Shown one piece after another: positions 19,477 to 29,148 of a DNA stretch of 49,428 nucleotides. The DNA is from Mariniblastus sp. (GTDB lineage Bacteria > Planctomycetota > Planctomycetia > Pirellulales > Pirellulaceae). The notes under the pieces were generated by a model. It was given only the letters and a program-made list of their open reading frames with translations. It made no database searches and was not told the origin of the DNA. A program made the position numbers and the translations under genes. The first letter of the stretch is position 1; each line of letters begins with the position of its first letter. Where the stretch lies: the NCBI GenBank assembly GCA_011523945.1, contig WTFU01000161.1, positions 1 through 49,428 of the forward strand, given 5' to 3'.

Positions 19477-20331
19477 ATGAACTCAATTAAACGTGAACTT
19501 CGCTCACCCCGCGAAATAAAGAACATGAGAACCGCGGGACTTGTTGTCTGGCTGGCTCACCAAAAAGCTGCTCAAATTTTGCAGCCTGGTGTCACCACTG
19601 CAACCATCAACGAAGTCTATCGCAACGTGTTTTTGGAGTTCAATGCAGAACCGTTGTTCTTGGGGTATGGTGCTCGCCCAGGAATTGAAGCATTTCCGGC
19701 AGAATCATGTATCTCCGTAAACGAAGAGGTCGTGCATGGAATCCCGGGGGACCGGGTTATCGTCGAAGGTGATATTGTTTCTGTTGACACGGGTTGTCGA
19801 ATCGCTGGTTGGTGCGGTGATGCTGCCGTCACTCACGCCATCGGTAACATTTCAGAAGAATCAAAACGTCTCTTGGACATCACGAATGGCGTTTTGAATC
19901 TCGCGATTGAGTTGATGGGACAAAAATCACTGTGGAGTGAAATTTGCAAACCAATGGAACAATATGTTCAGGAAGCTGGATTTTTCGTCGTGGAGGACAT
20001 GGTAGGGCACGGCATAGGCAAAGAACTCCACGAGTCCCCGCAAGTCCCCAATTATTACAACGAATCAATAATGCAGGCAGAAGATTTCGAGCTAAAACCG
20101 GGAGCCGTGATTGCCGTTGAACCGATGGTCAACATTGGCACTCAAGAACTTAAAACCCTCTCAGATGGCTGGACAGTTGTTACTAAGAATCGAAAGAATA
20201 GCGCGCACTTCGAACATACCATCGCGATCACCAAAACAGGTCCTATCCGTTTAACGGGACCGCCAAATGACAAAGAACTCGCCAACCTGCCGGCCTGGGT
20301 TCAGGACCAATCGAAATGGGTCACTTGGTAG
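19477..20331 (+). CDS. map: methionine aminopeptidase type I
   Basis: A 284-residue metallopeptidase that removes the initiator Met from new proteins. The pita-bread fold residues are all visible: H87 (VVHGIP), metal ligands D104 (SVDTG), D115 (GDAAVT), H178 (VGHGIG), E215 (AVEPM) and E246 (HFEHT). It lacks the N-terminal SEC-C/zinc extension found in some type I enzymes. Its 3' end converges on the TPR protein gene. It is a single gene; no translation-gene neighbours such as secY are present. Confidence 0.96.
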   Translation: MNSIKRELRSPREIKNMRTAGLVVWLAHQKAAQILQPGVTTATINEVYRNVFLEFNAEPLFLGYGARPGIEAFPAESCISVNEEVVHGIPGDRVIVEGDIVSVDTGCRIAGWCGDAAVTHAIGNISEESKRLLDITNGVLNLAIELMGQKSLWSEICKPMEQYVQEAGFFVVEDMVGHGIGKELHESPQVPNYYNESIMQAEDFELKPGAVIAVEPMVNIGTQELKTLSDGWTVVTKNRKNSAHFEHTIAITKTGPIRLTGPPNDKELANLPAWVQDQSKWVTW

Positions 20332-20363
20332 CAATCCACCACAAACGCTCGGGAAACCCCAGT

Positions 20364-21545
20364 CTATTTGATGCCAGCGTCGCTCGCCTTATTTTTGTTC
20401 TTTTCCAAGGGCGTTTCACCCACACTCTCGGCTTGGAAATAGGGCTCACTTTTTTCGTACAACATCAACCGTGCCTGAAACGGTTGGGCTTCAGTGTCCT
20501 CCTCTGCACCAACCAAACCAATCACTTTTTGCTGAGTTGCTTTTGCCGCATCAAAATCACCTTTTGCCGCCTCGCAAGCCGCCAAAGTATCAAGATTAAT
20601 TGCAGTATCCCCTGCTAGGGCAACTGCTTTCCTTGCCATCGTTAAAGCACCGTCAAAATCTCTTATTCCCGCTTGAGGACAGGTGGCAAGAACCCAGGCT
20701 AGTCGCTGACAGGCAACGGCTGACTCAGCTATCTGATTCGCTGCCCGATAGTCATCAGCACTCTCTTGCCAACGCCCCATTTCCTGATACAAATCGCCAC
20801 GATTCACCAACGCTTCAGCACTTTTCGGCTGCAACTTAATTACAGATTCAAAATCGGCAAGAGCCATGGGGAATTTACCTAAAGAAAGCAAAGCCAACCC
20901 ACGCCCTGTGATCGCCTGAGCATCACCTGAATTCAGGCGGATCGCAACATTATAGTCTTCGACGGCGTAATCAAATTTTCCGGTCTGATACAATACTTCA
21001 GCACGGTTAAACCATCCGTTCGCGACATCGGGCTTAAGCTTGATAACACTGGTAAAGTCTGCGAGCGCTTTTTCATAATCTTCGTTGGCAACGCAGGCAA
21101 TTCCTCGCGACATCCATGAACGATATCGTTCAGGTGCAGCGACGATGGCAGCATCAAAGTCCTTCATGGCATTTTTCATCGCTGATTGATACTGCTGATT
21201 TCCAATTCGCTTCAACTGAGTCGCCATTTCGTAATGCCGCTCACCTCTTCGATTCAAGCCCCAACCGGTAAGAGAAACAACGTATTTCCTATTCTCAGCG
21301 GATAATTCAGCTTCTAACACACTCTCACACTGAGCCAAAAAAGCGGTTAGGTCTTTGGTGGTTTTAACCGTTTTCGTCGCATCGTAAATTGACCGCACTA
21401 ACTTGTTTTGATCGACTGAATCTACATTGCTATCCTCTTGTGCCCTAACGGAGCCCAGCGAAGAATACGCGACGGCCAAGGTACAGAATACCGAGAAAAA
21501 CACTCGTAAATTTCTACTTGCACTGTGCTGCTGAATCGACATCAT
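20364..21545 (-). CDS. secreted tetratricopeptide-repeat protein
   Basis: From the ATG at 21545 the protein has 393 residues with a signal peptide (MMSIQQHSASRNLRVFFSVFCTLAVAYSS, cleavage after VRAQ). At least four tandem TPR units follow, with 34-residue spacing: AMKDFDAAIVAAPERYRSW, YEKALADFTSVIKLKPDVANGW, FDYAVEDYNVAIRLNSGDAQA and FPMALADFESVIKLQPKSAEA. A degenerate unit ends with LDTLAACEAAKGDFDAA. A GGAGG ribosome site lies just upstream of the twin ATG (21545 and 21542), which rules out the longer reading to 21635. Likely a periplasmic scaffold; partner unknown. Confidence 0.87.
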   Translation of the reverse strand: MMSIQQHSASRNLRVFFSVFCTLAVAYSSLGSVRAQEDSNVDSVDQNKLVRSIYDATKTVKTTKDLTAFLAQCESVLEAELSAENRKYVVSLTGWGLNRRGERHYEMATQLKRIGNQQYQSAMKNAMKDFDAAIVAAPERYRSWMSRGIACVANEDYEKALADFTSVIKLKPDVANGWFNRAEVLYQTGKFDYAVEDYNVAIRLNSGDAQAITGRGLALLSLGKFPMALADFESVIKLQPKSAEALVNRGDLYQEMGRWQESADDYRAANQIAESAVACQRLAWVLATCPQAGIRDFDGALTMARKAVALAGDTAINLDTLAACEAAKGDFDAAKATQQKVIGLVGAEEDTEAQPFQARLMLYEKSEPYFQAESVGETPLEKNKNKASDAGIK

Positions 21546-21637
21546 GCTCCCTCCGTGGAATGTGTGATAAATATATTTTGGCGGGTCGAAAAATTTGCCC
21601 AACTCGATAACCAAACTTTCGGCTCTAACATCCAATA

Positions 21638-23065
21638 CTACGCTTGCGGCTCCGTCATCCTCATCGCGTCGAGCGCTTCCTCAAGCGTATCCAAAGGAAG
21701 AATCTCTTGCTCAATACAAAGCTCTCGAATTGTCTTACCCGTTTTAAAGGCTTCTTTCGCGAGCTTCGCAGCGCGTTCGTATCCAATATGAGGATTGAGG
21801 CTCGTGCACATCGACAGACTCTTTTCCACGAACGACTCGCACGCCTCAATATTGGCTTCCATATCCGCAGCACAAAAATCAACAAACGCGTTAATGCCCT
21901 GCGACAATAAATGAATACTTTCCAAAGTCGTTTGACACATGACCGGCATCATAATATTCAACTGAAACTGGCCACCGCCTGCACCACTGATTGTTATTGT
22001 TTGATCATTCCCAATGACACGCGCCGCAACCTGCATCATGCTTTCACACAACACTGGATTTACTTTACCCGGCATAATTGAACTTCCTGGCTGTCGTGTT
22101 GGCAACGCTAATTCGTAAAAACCGCAACGCGGCCCCGACCCTAGCCAGCGAATATTATTTGTCACATTAAACAATGTCGAAGCAATTGTTTTTAGATGGC
22201 CATGACAATCCACCAGTCCATCCCGCTGCGCGTTCGCTTCAAAATGGTTTACCGCCTCAACAAATGCGATCCCTGTCGTTGATGCCAGTTCAGCCGCAAC
22301 TCGACTTCCAAATTCTGGATGCGTATTAATTCCTGAACCAACGGCAGTTCCCCCGACTGGCAGCTCAACAACAGCCTCAACGGCCTGGCGTGCGCGGCCG
22401 ATCGACAACTCAATCTGCCGTGCCATACCACCAATCTCTTGGCCTAAACGAAGCGGAGTCGCATCCATTAAATGTGTGCGGCCAATTTTGATAACCTGAT
22501 CCCACTGAACCGCCTTCTCTTCAAGCGTGTTTTTAAAATACTCCAATGCCGGAATAAGGGATTCTGTAATTTCCATCGCGACCGCTACATGAATCGCGGT
22601 TGGAAACGTATCGTTTGTACTCTGCCCCATGTTAACATGATCATTGGGGTGAATCGGCTTTTCAGCCGCGAACCGATCTCCACCGGCAATCTCAATCGCA
22701 CGATTCGATATCACCTCGTTAACATTCATATTGCTGGACGTCCCCGATCCCGTTTGAAAAACGTCGATTGGAAACTGATCATCCAATTTACCGGAAACCA
22801 CGTCCTGGCATGCAGCTAACATTGCGGAAACCTGATCATCGCTAAGCGGATTTTTCCCCGTCCCCGTCAATTTATTCAGGTCTCGGTTTGCAATGCCACA
22901 AGCAGACTTAACCCGCCCCATCGCATGGATCATGGCCGGTGGCAGACGCCAGCCGGAAACCGGGAAATTTTCTACTGCTCGCTGGGTCTGAGCTCCATAA
23001 TACGCTTGAGCTGGAACCATAATGGTTCCCATTGAATCTTGCTCAGCCCGTAAATCGTCCGCCAT
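21638..23065 (-). CDS. fumC: class II fumarate hydratase
   Basis: A 475-residue enzyme of the fumarase/aspartase superfamily that hydrates fumarate to malate in the TCA cycle. Signature stretches are FQTGSGTSSNMNVNEVI, THLMDATPLRLGQE, the GSSIMPGKVNPV fumarate lyase signature, and TSLNPHIGYERAAKLAKEA near the C-terminus. Length and motifs fit FumC; the aspartase paralogue is less likely given the overall start (MADDLRAEQDSMGTIMVP). It is upstream of, and on the same strand as, the TPR gene, 92 bases away. Confidence 0.95.
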   Translation of the reverse strand: MADDLRAEQDSMGTIMVPAQAYYGAQTQRAVENFPVSGWRLPPAMIHAMGRVKSACGIANRDLNKLTGTGKNPLSDDQVSAMLAACQDVVSGKLDDQFPIDVFQTGSGTSSNMNVNEVISNRAIEIAGGDRFAAEKPIHPNDHVNMGQSTNDTFPTAIHVAVAMEITESLIPALEYFKNTLEEKAVQWDQVIKIGRTHLMDATPLRLGQEIGGMARQIELSIGRARQAVEAVVELPVGGTAVGSGINTHPEFGSRVAAELASTTGIAFVEAVNHFEANAQRDGLVDCHGHLKTIASTLFNVTNNIRWLGSGPRCGFYELALPTRQPGSSIMPGKVNPVLCESMMQVAARVIGNDQTITISGAGGGQFQLNIMMPVMCQTTLESIHLLSQGINAFVDFCAADMEANIEACESFVEKSLSMCTSLNPHIGYERAAKLAKEAFKTGKTIRELCIEQEILPLDTLEEALDAMRMTEPQA

Positions 23066-23125
23066 GATGTGGTCTTTCTCGATGTCGCATTAATATTTTT
23101 AAAACTTCGCGGTAATGAAGGGGTT

Positions 23126-23143
23126 GTGATTTCGAAAAATCAC
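23126..23143. repeat. inverted repeat in the fumC-pdxH divergent region
   Basis: GTGATTT and AAATCAC form a perfect seven-base stem around a four-base loop. It has no T run, so it is not a terminator. It lies about 60 bases upstream of fumC. A second short inverted repeat (TGTGCA, two bases, TGCACA) is at 23174-23187. Either could be a protein-binding site; no regulator is indicated. Confidence 0.5.
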
Positions 23144-23356
23144 GCGGGACCTTAAACTGTTTAGTCGGCTAGTTGTGCACATGCACAGTCTACAATGACT
23201 TAACCACGAATTATTCTCGGGTTCCACTATCATATCGATTTCACAAACTCGTTGAACCTCGGTTTTGATTTTCTCCCTTCGTTTGTAGTTATAAGTGTCA
23301 AATTTACCAATTCTGTTTAGACCCCAACGCTATCACTCCCACTCAAGGCCAAACAC

Positions 23357-23998
23357 ATGGACTTTCAGGCAATCCGCAAAGAATACGAAAACCATGGCAT
23401 TCTTGAAACAGAACTGACTCCGACCCCGATGCCTCTGTTTAGACAATGGTACAAACTGGCCGTCGAGAAATGCCCCGGCCCGTGGTTTGAGCCCAATGCG
23501 ATGGCTCTCGCAACATCGGATCTTAAAGGAAACGTAACCAACCGCATCGTTCTTCTTAAGCAGGTTGAGGACGACACGATCAGTTTTTTCACAAATTACG
23601 AATCTGCCAAAGGACATCAATTAAGCGAGAATCCCCAGGCTGCTGTTGTTTTCAATTGGCCCTATCTCGGGCGGCAAATCCGAATCCGGGGAAGCGTTGA
23701 ACGAACCAGCCGGTCAATCTCTGAAACCTACTTCCATTCTCGGCCACGTGGTTCTCAAATCGGTGCTTCCGCCTCACTGCAATCGTCGGTCGTCTCCTCT
23801 CGACAAGAACTCGACTCACGGAAAATTACCGTTCAGGAGAAACACGGCGATCAGGAAATTCCGTTACCCGACAACTGGGGTGGCTACAACATCACCCCTG
23901 CAGAAATTGAGTTTTGGCAGGGAAGGCTCGACAGAATGCACGATCGGATTCTCTACAAAAACGACAATGGATGGTCTTCGGTGCGACTATCCCCTTAA
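23357..23998 (+). CDS. pdxH: pyridoxamine 5'-phosphate oxidase
   Basis: A 213-residue FMN enzyme that oxidises pyridoxine or pyridoxamine 5'-phosphate to pyridoxal 5'-phosphate. The FMN-binding stretches NRIVLLKQVEDDTISFFTNYESAKGHQL and the substrate region YFHSRPRGSQIGASASLQSS are typical. The C-terminal signature EFWQGRLDRMHDRILY followed by W..VRLSP closes the protein as in the family. Length matches (about 210-220). It is divergent from fumC, with 291 bases between them, and convergent with the glycosyltransferase gene. Confidence 0.96.
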   Translation: MDFQAIRKEYENHGILETELTPTPMPLFRQWYKLAVEKCPGPWFEPNAMALATSDLKGNVTNRIVLLKQVEDDTISFFTNYESAKGHQLSENPQAAVVFNWPYLGRQIRIRGSVERTSRSISETYFHSRPRGSQIGASASLQSSVVSSRQELDSRKITVQEKHGDQEIPLPDNWGGYNITPAEIEFWQGRLDRMHDRILYKNDNGWSSVRLSP

Positions 23999-24084
23999 AA
24001 GAAAGAACAACAATCGACTGGCCCCTACCCCGTTTCAAGGTCCCAGACACTCGATTATTAAAACAGAACAGAGATTGACCAGCT

Positions 24085-25947
24085 TTAATGCCCCCGGCTT
24101 TCGCTCTCAATTTTTGCCAACCTTTGTTCTCGCGGCCCCATCAAAACAATTTGGCGATCCTTCAAAAAATAGCCCGTGGATGCGATCACCGCATATCCTG
24201 ATGGCAATCGTCGCTCAAGCTCCTCCCGATAATCTTCGGTGGTTAAAATTGCTCCTTCCGGATACGTTAAAAGAAACTGCGCTAACGACGGCCTCGCCTT
24301 CGGTTTCCAAAAACCACTTCGCTCTAACCAAGAGCTGTCGTTGGAAGCCAAGCTCCCCGAGGATTCCTGCGACAGTTCATAGATTGGCCGGCCCGCATAG
24401 AACACCCAACTCGATTCGAGCCCACCAAAAGAAGCGACCGGAACATCACTCTCGATCGCGTCCAACACAACTCGACTGGTCTGCTCCTTACCAACGGATA
24501 CTGTTCCAAAACCAAACAGGCCGACGCAGAAAAACAATGCCATCACCGAAAAGACAGGAGCGATCCATTGGTAGCGATTCTTGGCCAATGCATAAATCAA
24601 ACCTAATCCACCAAGGATTGGAATCGCCCCGAGTGCTGCTAACCAAGCCTGACTCGGCAAGTACTTCGCCGTCGCCCACCCCCCCCCAATGGTGATTAGC
24701 AATCCCGCCAGCAACAAACCTCCCAATGCCGCAGCGAACCATTTTTGATCGAACTTCGATCGACCTTGCGCAAACTGACATAAATAAGTTGCTGTCAATA
24801 CGGCCAATGCCGGATAACACGGAGTCACATAACTCGGAAGCTTTGTTTGTGCAATCGTGAAGGCTGTTACTTGAACACCAACCCAGCACAACATCAAACA
24901 AGCCGACACCCTAGCCCCTGAGATACTAACCGTCGAATTATTCGTCGCTGTTGAGCCACTCTTCACCAGCCCCACCGCGACTGGCCCCCAAAATACGGAC
25001 CAGGGAAAAAATCCGACCAGAATTGCAACAGGATAAAACCAAATGCCACCTGAGTGATTCTCCAGAGACTCGGTTGCGCGACCGAAATGCTCCCCGAGAA
25101 AAAACAAACGGGTAAAATCCCCGCCCGTTCGCCGATCGACCATGATGTACCACGGCAACGCAACAACCAAAATAAGAAGCGATCCGGTGATTGGCCGCAT
25201 TGCCCACAAAGTTCTCAGAAAATGTGACGGATGAAATGTCCTAAAGCAGTTTACGAAGAATCTCAACACGGGTCCTCGCCGACCTTTGGAGGCATTATCT
25301 TCTAGACAAGGCAAAGTCTGTATTAACATGAATAAGCCAAGCATGGCCATTGGCAATAAAAACCCCACGGGTCCCTTCGCCAACACTCCCAGCCCGAGCA
25401 TCAAATACATTCCGGCAACATAATACGAATTACTCGGAAACCAGCCACCCTCTTGAACCAACCGAAGCTCTCCGTCCTTTCTCGCGAAAGTCCCAATGAC
25501 GTATACCATTAACGCCATTGTGCCACAAAAAATCAAAACTGAATCGGGCGTTGCGGCGCGGGCGGCGACACCAAACATGAGACTGGTCGACAATGCGATC
25601 GCCGCGTAGAACGCAATCCTGGATCCCAGCAATCTTCGCGCGAGTGTATATGTGGCAAGCGTGGTTCCGGTTGCCAACGCTGCAGACCAAAATCTCGCCG
25701 AAAATTCGTTTACCCCCAAAACAGAATAGGCCGACATAATCAACCAATACAACAAGACTGGCTTTTGATGCCGAAGCTCATCGTTAAATATAGGCACAAC
25801 CCACTGCCCTTGAGCCAACATCTCCGCGGCGCACCCTGCATTCCTGGGTTCATCCCGATCCCATAACTGCGTCTCACCAAGGTTGAAAAAAAAGACAACC
25901 GTAGAAACGCTCAGCAAAATGATGACGTGCCAAAAAGTTTCACGCAT
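24085..25947 (-). CDS. ArnT-like GT-C glycosyltransferase (family 39 type)
   Basis: A 620-residue polytopic membrane protein with about 12 hydrophobic segments. The first periplasmic loop begins WDRDEPRNAG (D30, D32, E33), the acidic catalytic motif of dolichyl/undecaprenyl-phosphate-sugar-dependent transferases, followed by HQKPVLLYWL and FSARFWSAAL, typical of ArnT/PMT-like proteins. A soluble domain of about 110 residues ends the chain. It likely moves a sugar from a polyprenyl phosphate to lipid or protein at the outer face of the membrane; acceptor unknown. A run of nine G in the coding strand (24679-24687) encodes Gly-Gly-Gly in LLITIGGGW. Confidence 0.9.
   Translation of the reverse strand: MRETFWHVIILLSVSTVVFFFNLGETQLWDRDEPRNAGCAAEMLAQGQWVVPIFNDELRHQKPVLLYWLIMSAYSVLGVNEFSARFWSAALATGTTLATYTLARRLLGSRIAFYAAIALSTSLMFGVAARAATPDSVLIFCGTMALMVYVIGTFARKDGELRLVQEGGWFPSNSYYVAGMYLMLGLGVLAKGPVGFLLPMAMLGLFMLIQTLPCLEDNASKGRRGPVLRFFVNCFRTFHPSHFLRTLWAMRPITGSLLILVVALPWYIMVDRRTGGDFTRLFFLGEHFGRATESLENHSGGIWFYPVAILVGFFPWSVFWGPVAVGLVKSGSTATNNSTVSISGARVSACLMLCWVGVQVTAFTIAQTKLPSYVTPCYPALAVLTATYLCQFAQGRSKFDQKWFAAALGGLLLAGLLITIGGGWATAKYLPSQAWLAALGAIPILGGLGLIYALAKNRYQWIAPVFSVMALFFCVGLFGFGTVSVGKEQTSRVVLDAIESDVPVASFGGLESSWVFYAGRPIYELSQESSGSLASNDSSWLERSGFWKPKARPSLAQFLLTYPEGAILTTEDYREELERRLPSGYAVIASTGYFLKDRQIVLMGPREQRLAKIESESRGH
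24679..24687 (-). repeat. nine-base poly-G tract inside a coding region (C on the plus strand)
   Basis: Nine consecutive G on the coding strand encode three glycines of the ArnT-like transferase. A one-base slip would shift the frame and remove the soluble domain. The frame is intact in this sequence. Confidence 0.85.
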
Positions 25948-26110
25948 GGATGAAAACCTGGGTAACCGAAATAGACCACTTAAGTGACCTAGGCAGTTTA
26001 AATTGAAGACAAAAACCCGACAACGGCAAGTTGAGTGCTATCGGTTGATAGAACCAACCATGCAACGCGTGATTAACACTGCCCCGAACAGCTCCGATGC
26101 CCCCAGCAAT

Positions 26111-27394
26111 CTAGCGTCGCAAAAATTCCTCTAAGTCATTAAAGAAATTGGGGTAGGTTTTCGAAACACAATCATGATCCAAAATCTTAACCCCCGACTG
26201 CTTCAACCCGACCAACGCTAAACTCATCGCCATGCGATGATCATCGTAAGTCTCAATCTCCGCAGGTCGTGTTACCCCCGGATGAATCGCTAGACCATCC
26301 TCGCGTTCGTCGACCGTCGCCCCAAGCTTCCGCAACTCAATCGCTAAATTTCCTATTCGATCTGTCTCCTTCACTCGATTGTGGGCGATATTTCTGACGT
26401 TTGTCGTTCCTTCAACAAACAGGGCAACCGCTGCCAGGGTCTGCACTGTGTCACTAACATTCGACATATCAATGTCAATTCCATGTTTCGCGGGTCCGCC
26501 AACAGTTACCTGCCCCTGGCCCCACTCCACTTCGCACCCCATTTGCTCAAGACAGTTTACAAAATCGACATCCCCCTGAAGCGATTCCTTATCCAAACCA
26601 AGAACTGTAGCCGAACCTCCGCAAATTGCGGCAACCGCCCAAAAATAACTGGCCGACGAAGCATCAGGCTCGATTATGTAGTCAGTCGCTTGATACGTTT
26701 GCCCACCTCCAATTTCAAACCGTCTAAATTGCGGGTCAACTTCAACCACAACTCCGAAAGACTCCATCACTCGCTTGGTCATTTCAACATAGGGCCGAGA
26801 AATCAGCGTTCCTTCGATCTCGATAACCGTGTCCTGAGAAGCCAATGGAGCAGCCATCATCAGTCCACTCAAATACTGACTCGACACATCCCCTTTGATT
26901 TTAACCGCCCCTCCCCGAGAACGCTGAGTTGAAATCCGAACCGGCGGACACCCACCCGGTGATCCAGCCTCAACATTCAGGTGAAGCATTTGAAGTGCGT
27001 CCACCAATGGCCCTATCGGCCGCTCGCGCATTCGCGGAATCCCGTCAAGAACATAATCGCCACCGGCAACAGCCAACAAAGCCGTTAAGAAACGAATGGT
27101 AGTACCACTATTCCCAATAAATAAGTCTGCCTCTTGAGTCGGCACCACGCCTCCCGCTCCTTCAATGACCGCGCACGACGACGACACATCATGAGAGACC
27201 AAAACTCCTACACGATTGAGCGACTCAATCATAACCCGAGTATCATCACTATCGAGAACTCCATTGAGAACAGATCGCCCCGACGCCATAGCCGCAATGG
27301 GAAGCGCGCGATTAGTGAGACTCTTGGAGCCGGGAGGCCGAATGGCCGACACAATCGGGCCTGAAACTGGCTTGATTTCTTTATAGCTATTCAT
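26111..27394 (-). CDS. aroA: 3-phosphoshikimate 1-carboxyvinyltransferase (EPSP synthase)
   Basis: A 427-residue enzyme that joins phosphoenolpyruvate to shikimate 3-phosphate in aromatic amino acid synthesis. The phosphate-binding PPGSKSLTNRAL (K24), the LFIGNSGTTIRFLTALL loop, PDASSASYFWA and RVKETDRI (C-terminal half) are the family hallmarks. The length is normal. It lies alone on the minus strand, 163 bases upstream of the glycosyltransferase, with no other shikimate genes nearby. Confidence 0.96.
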   Translation of the reverse strand: MNSYKEIKPVSGPIVSAIRPPGSKSLTNRALPIAAMASGRSVLNGVLDSDDTRVMIESLNRVGVLVSHDVSSSCAVIEGAGGVVPTQEADLFIGNSGTTIRFLTALLAVAGGDYVLDGIPRMRERPIGPLVDALQMLHLNVEAGSPGGCPPVRISTQRSRGGAVKIKGDVSSQYLSGLMMAAPLASQDTVIEIEGTLISRPYVEMTKRVMESFGVVVEVDPQFRRFEIGGGQTYQATDYIIEPDASSASYFWAVAAICGGSATVLGLDKESLQGDVDFVNCLEQMGCEVEWGQGQVTVGGPAKHGIDIDMSNVSDTVQTLAAVALFVEGTTNVRNIAHNRVKETDRIGNLAIELRKLGATVDEREDGLAIHPGVTRPAEIETYDDHRMAMSLALVGLKQSGVKILDHDCVSKTYPNFFNDLEEFLRR

Positions 27395-27779
27395 AGACCC
27401 CAGTTTATTGTCTTTCCAATAAATCCATTACCCCAACTCACACAAAACCTGCATCCGAAAAATGCGCTTCTGTGGAAATGAAAAAACACGCCCCCAAAAA
27501 GCAACAACTAGTAGGCAAAACAATTAGCCAGACATTCTCACCATTCCCCCATAAGCTCACTTCGCCAGCGACAGCGTGTGCAATCCTATACCAAAACTAA
27601 GGGGCCGTAATTAGAAACTGGCCTACACGTCAGAATTGAAGGCGGCTTTTCACAATCCTGGGTGAAAACGAGCATTTGGTTTGCCACCTAGGATGCCGAA
27701 AACTATACTTCGTGCTAAACAATCTCGGAAACCACACGAGATATTCATTGATACCGCGATACAAAACATGGAGCCCCCG
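27395..27779. other. aroA to TIM-barrel divergent intergenic region
   Basis: 385 bases without a supported gene. It must carry the promoter of aroA and of the Tat-exported protein. Frames found here lack ribosome sites. No strong hairpin or repeat was seen. Confidence 0.45.
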
Positions 27780-28748
27780 ATGAACACTGGATTTAATCGT
27801 CGCCAATTTCTGGCAGCCACTGGAACCGCCGCCGCAATTGGAGCCACAGGAAATCTAGCCCAGGCCAACTCAATTAACAACACTCCCACCAAAAACACTC
27901 CCGCCAAAGACAAATTATTCGAAATTTCACTGGCCCAATGGTCACTCCACCGAACACTTCGAAGTGGTAAACTGGATAACCTTGATTTTGCGAAAACCGC
28001 CAAAGAAGAATTTGGAATTTCAGGAGTCGAATACGTCAACCAGTTCTTTAAGGACAAAGCTGGAGACGAAAAATATCTAGGGCAGATGAAGAAACGCGCC
28101 TCAGATCACGGGGTCAAATCAGTTCTCATCATGATTGATGGAGAAGGAGCACTCGGTGACGCCAATGAAGCAGGCCGAACGAAAGCGATTGAAAATCACC
28201 ACCAATGGGTCTCCGCTGCAAAGTTTCTCGGCTGCCACTCGATTCGCGTCAACGCACAATCCCGAGGCTCTTACCAAGAGCAAGTCTCACTCGCTGCGGA
28301 CGGACTCTCAAGACTATCCGAGTACGCCGCGAAAATGGGAATCAACGTTATTGTTGAAAACCACGGGGGACTCTCCTCCAACGGCCAATGGCTTGCCCAA
28401 GTTATCAGGAAGGTCAATATGGACAACTGCGGAACCCTCCCCGATTTCGGCAACTTCCGCATCGGCAAAAACAAGAAAACAGGAAAGCAAAACTGGTATG
28501 ACCGTTATATGGGAATGGCTGCTTTACTGCCCTTCGCAAAAGCAGTCAGCGCCAAGAGCCATGATTTTGACGACCAAGGAAATGAAACGTCTACGGACTA
28601 CCTGAAAGTGATGCAGATGGTCATGGACTCAGGCTACCACAGCTGGGTCGGCATCGAATATGAAGGTGGCAAACTTAGCGAAGCCGATGGAATTAAGGCT
28701 ACTAAGAAATTGCTTGAGTCCTGCCGACAACAACTCAGTGACGCTTAA
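27780..28748 (+). CDS. Tat-exported TIM-barrel sugar phosphate isomerase/epimerase-like protein
   Basis: From the ATG at 27780 the protein has 322 residues. The N-terminus carries a twin-arginine signal ([19 protein letters not shown]), so it is probably exported folded. The rest is a xylose isomerase-like TIM barrel: [73 protein letters not shown] and [11 protein letters not shown], with His, Glu and Asp residues at strand ends that suit a metal site. Such exported family members are common in planctomycetes, usually with unknown sugar substrate. GGAG eight bases before the ATG decides the start; upstream Met codons at 27681 and 27768 are less likely. Confidence 0.88.
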   Translation: MNTGFNRRQFLAATGTAAAIGATGNLAQANSINNTPTKNTPAKDKLFEISLAQWSLHRTLRSGKLDNLDFAKTAKEEFGISGVEYVNQFFKDKAGDEKYLGQMKKRASDHGVKSVLIMIDGEGALGDANEAGRTKAIENHHQWVSAAKFLGCHSIRVNAQSRGSYQEQVSLAADGLSRLSEYAAKMGINVIVENHGGLSSNGQWLAQVIRKVNMDNCGTLPDFGNFRIGKNKKTGKQNWYDRYMGMAALLPFAKAVSAKSHDFDDQGNETSTDYLKVMQMVMDSGYHSWVGIEYEGGKLSEADGIKATKKLLESCRQQLSDA

Positions 28749-28823
28749 ACCAGGCTGCTGTTAAAGGTGCCCCAGAAACAAACGACCTAAACTACCAGCA
28801 CCTTCCAAAACTAACCCATCCCT

Positions 28824-28853
28824 AGTCCAGCGACTATTTCGCTGGACTTTTTT
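28824..28853 (+). terminator. Rho-independent terminator after the TIM-barrel gene
   Basis: A perfect ten-base stem (AGTCCAGCGA with TCGCTGGACT) around CTATT is followed by a T run. It lies 76 bases after the stop. Confidence 0.92.
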
Positions 28854-29135
28854 CATGTTTCAACATCCATTTTCAAAAAAAAGCTAAAGAGGACACCTTG
28901 GATATGCAACTAAGCCGACTGCATACTTTTTAGGCAACCTGAGACTGCACAACAAACAGGCACGCCTGCTTGGTTTATTTGCAAAAACGCCATTTCGCCG
29001 TAAGTGCAAGCAGTTTAATGACATTAGTTCGACTGCTTGCCATCGGGTGATTATGGGGCTGAAGAGAAGCTCAGTCGGAGCCAAACGGGCTTCGGCGGGC
29101 AAACGTTATTCAGAACCCCCAGATATCGCACAGCG

Positions 29136-29142
29136 AAAGGAG
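29136..29142 (+). promoter_or_regulatory. ribosome binding site AAAGGAG
   Basis: AAAGGAG six bases before the ATG at 29149 decides the start of the ribbon-helix-helix protein against the in-frame ATG at 29047. Confidence 0.75.
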
Positions 29143-29148
29143 TCCATT

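Larger units (their letters stand above)
28749..29148. other. stretch with terminator and leader of the ribbon-helix-helix gene
   Basis: The 400 bases hold a strong terminator (28824-28853). About 295 bases of leader with no supported gene lead to the ribbon-helix-helix protein start. Its coding frame could extend upstream to 29047 without a good ribosome site. Confidence 0.5.

Noticed and set aside
23646..24695. 349-codon plus-strand frame
   Set aside because: It runs across the end of pdxH and antisense to the glycosyltransferase; the product has shadow-like Pro/Ser/Lys-rich composition and no motifs.
27780..28748. Calling this gene xylose isomerase or hydroxypyruvate isomerase
   Set aside because: Only the broad TIM-barrel family and the Tat signal are supported; active-site detail does not single out one substrate.
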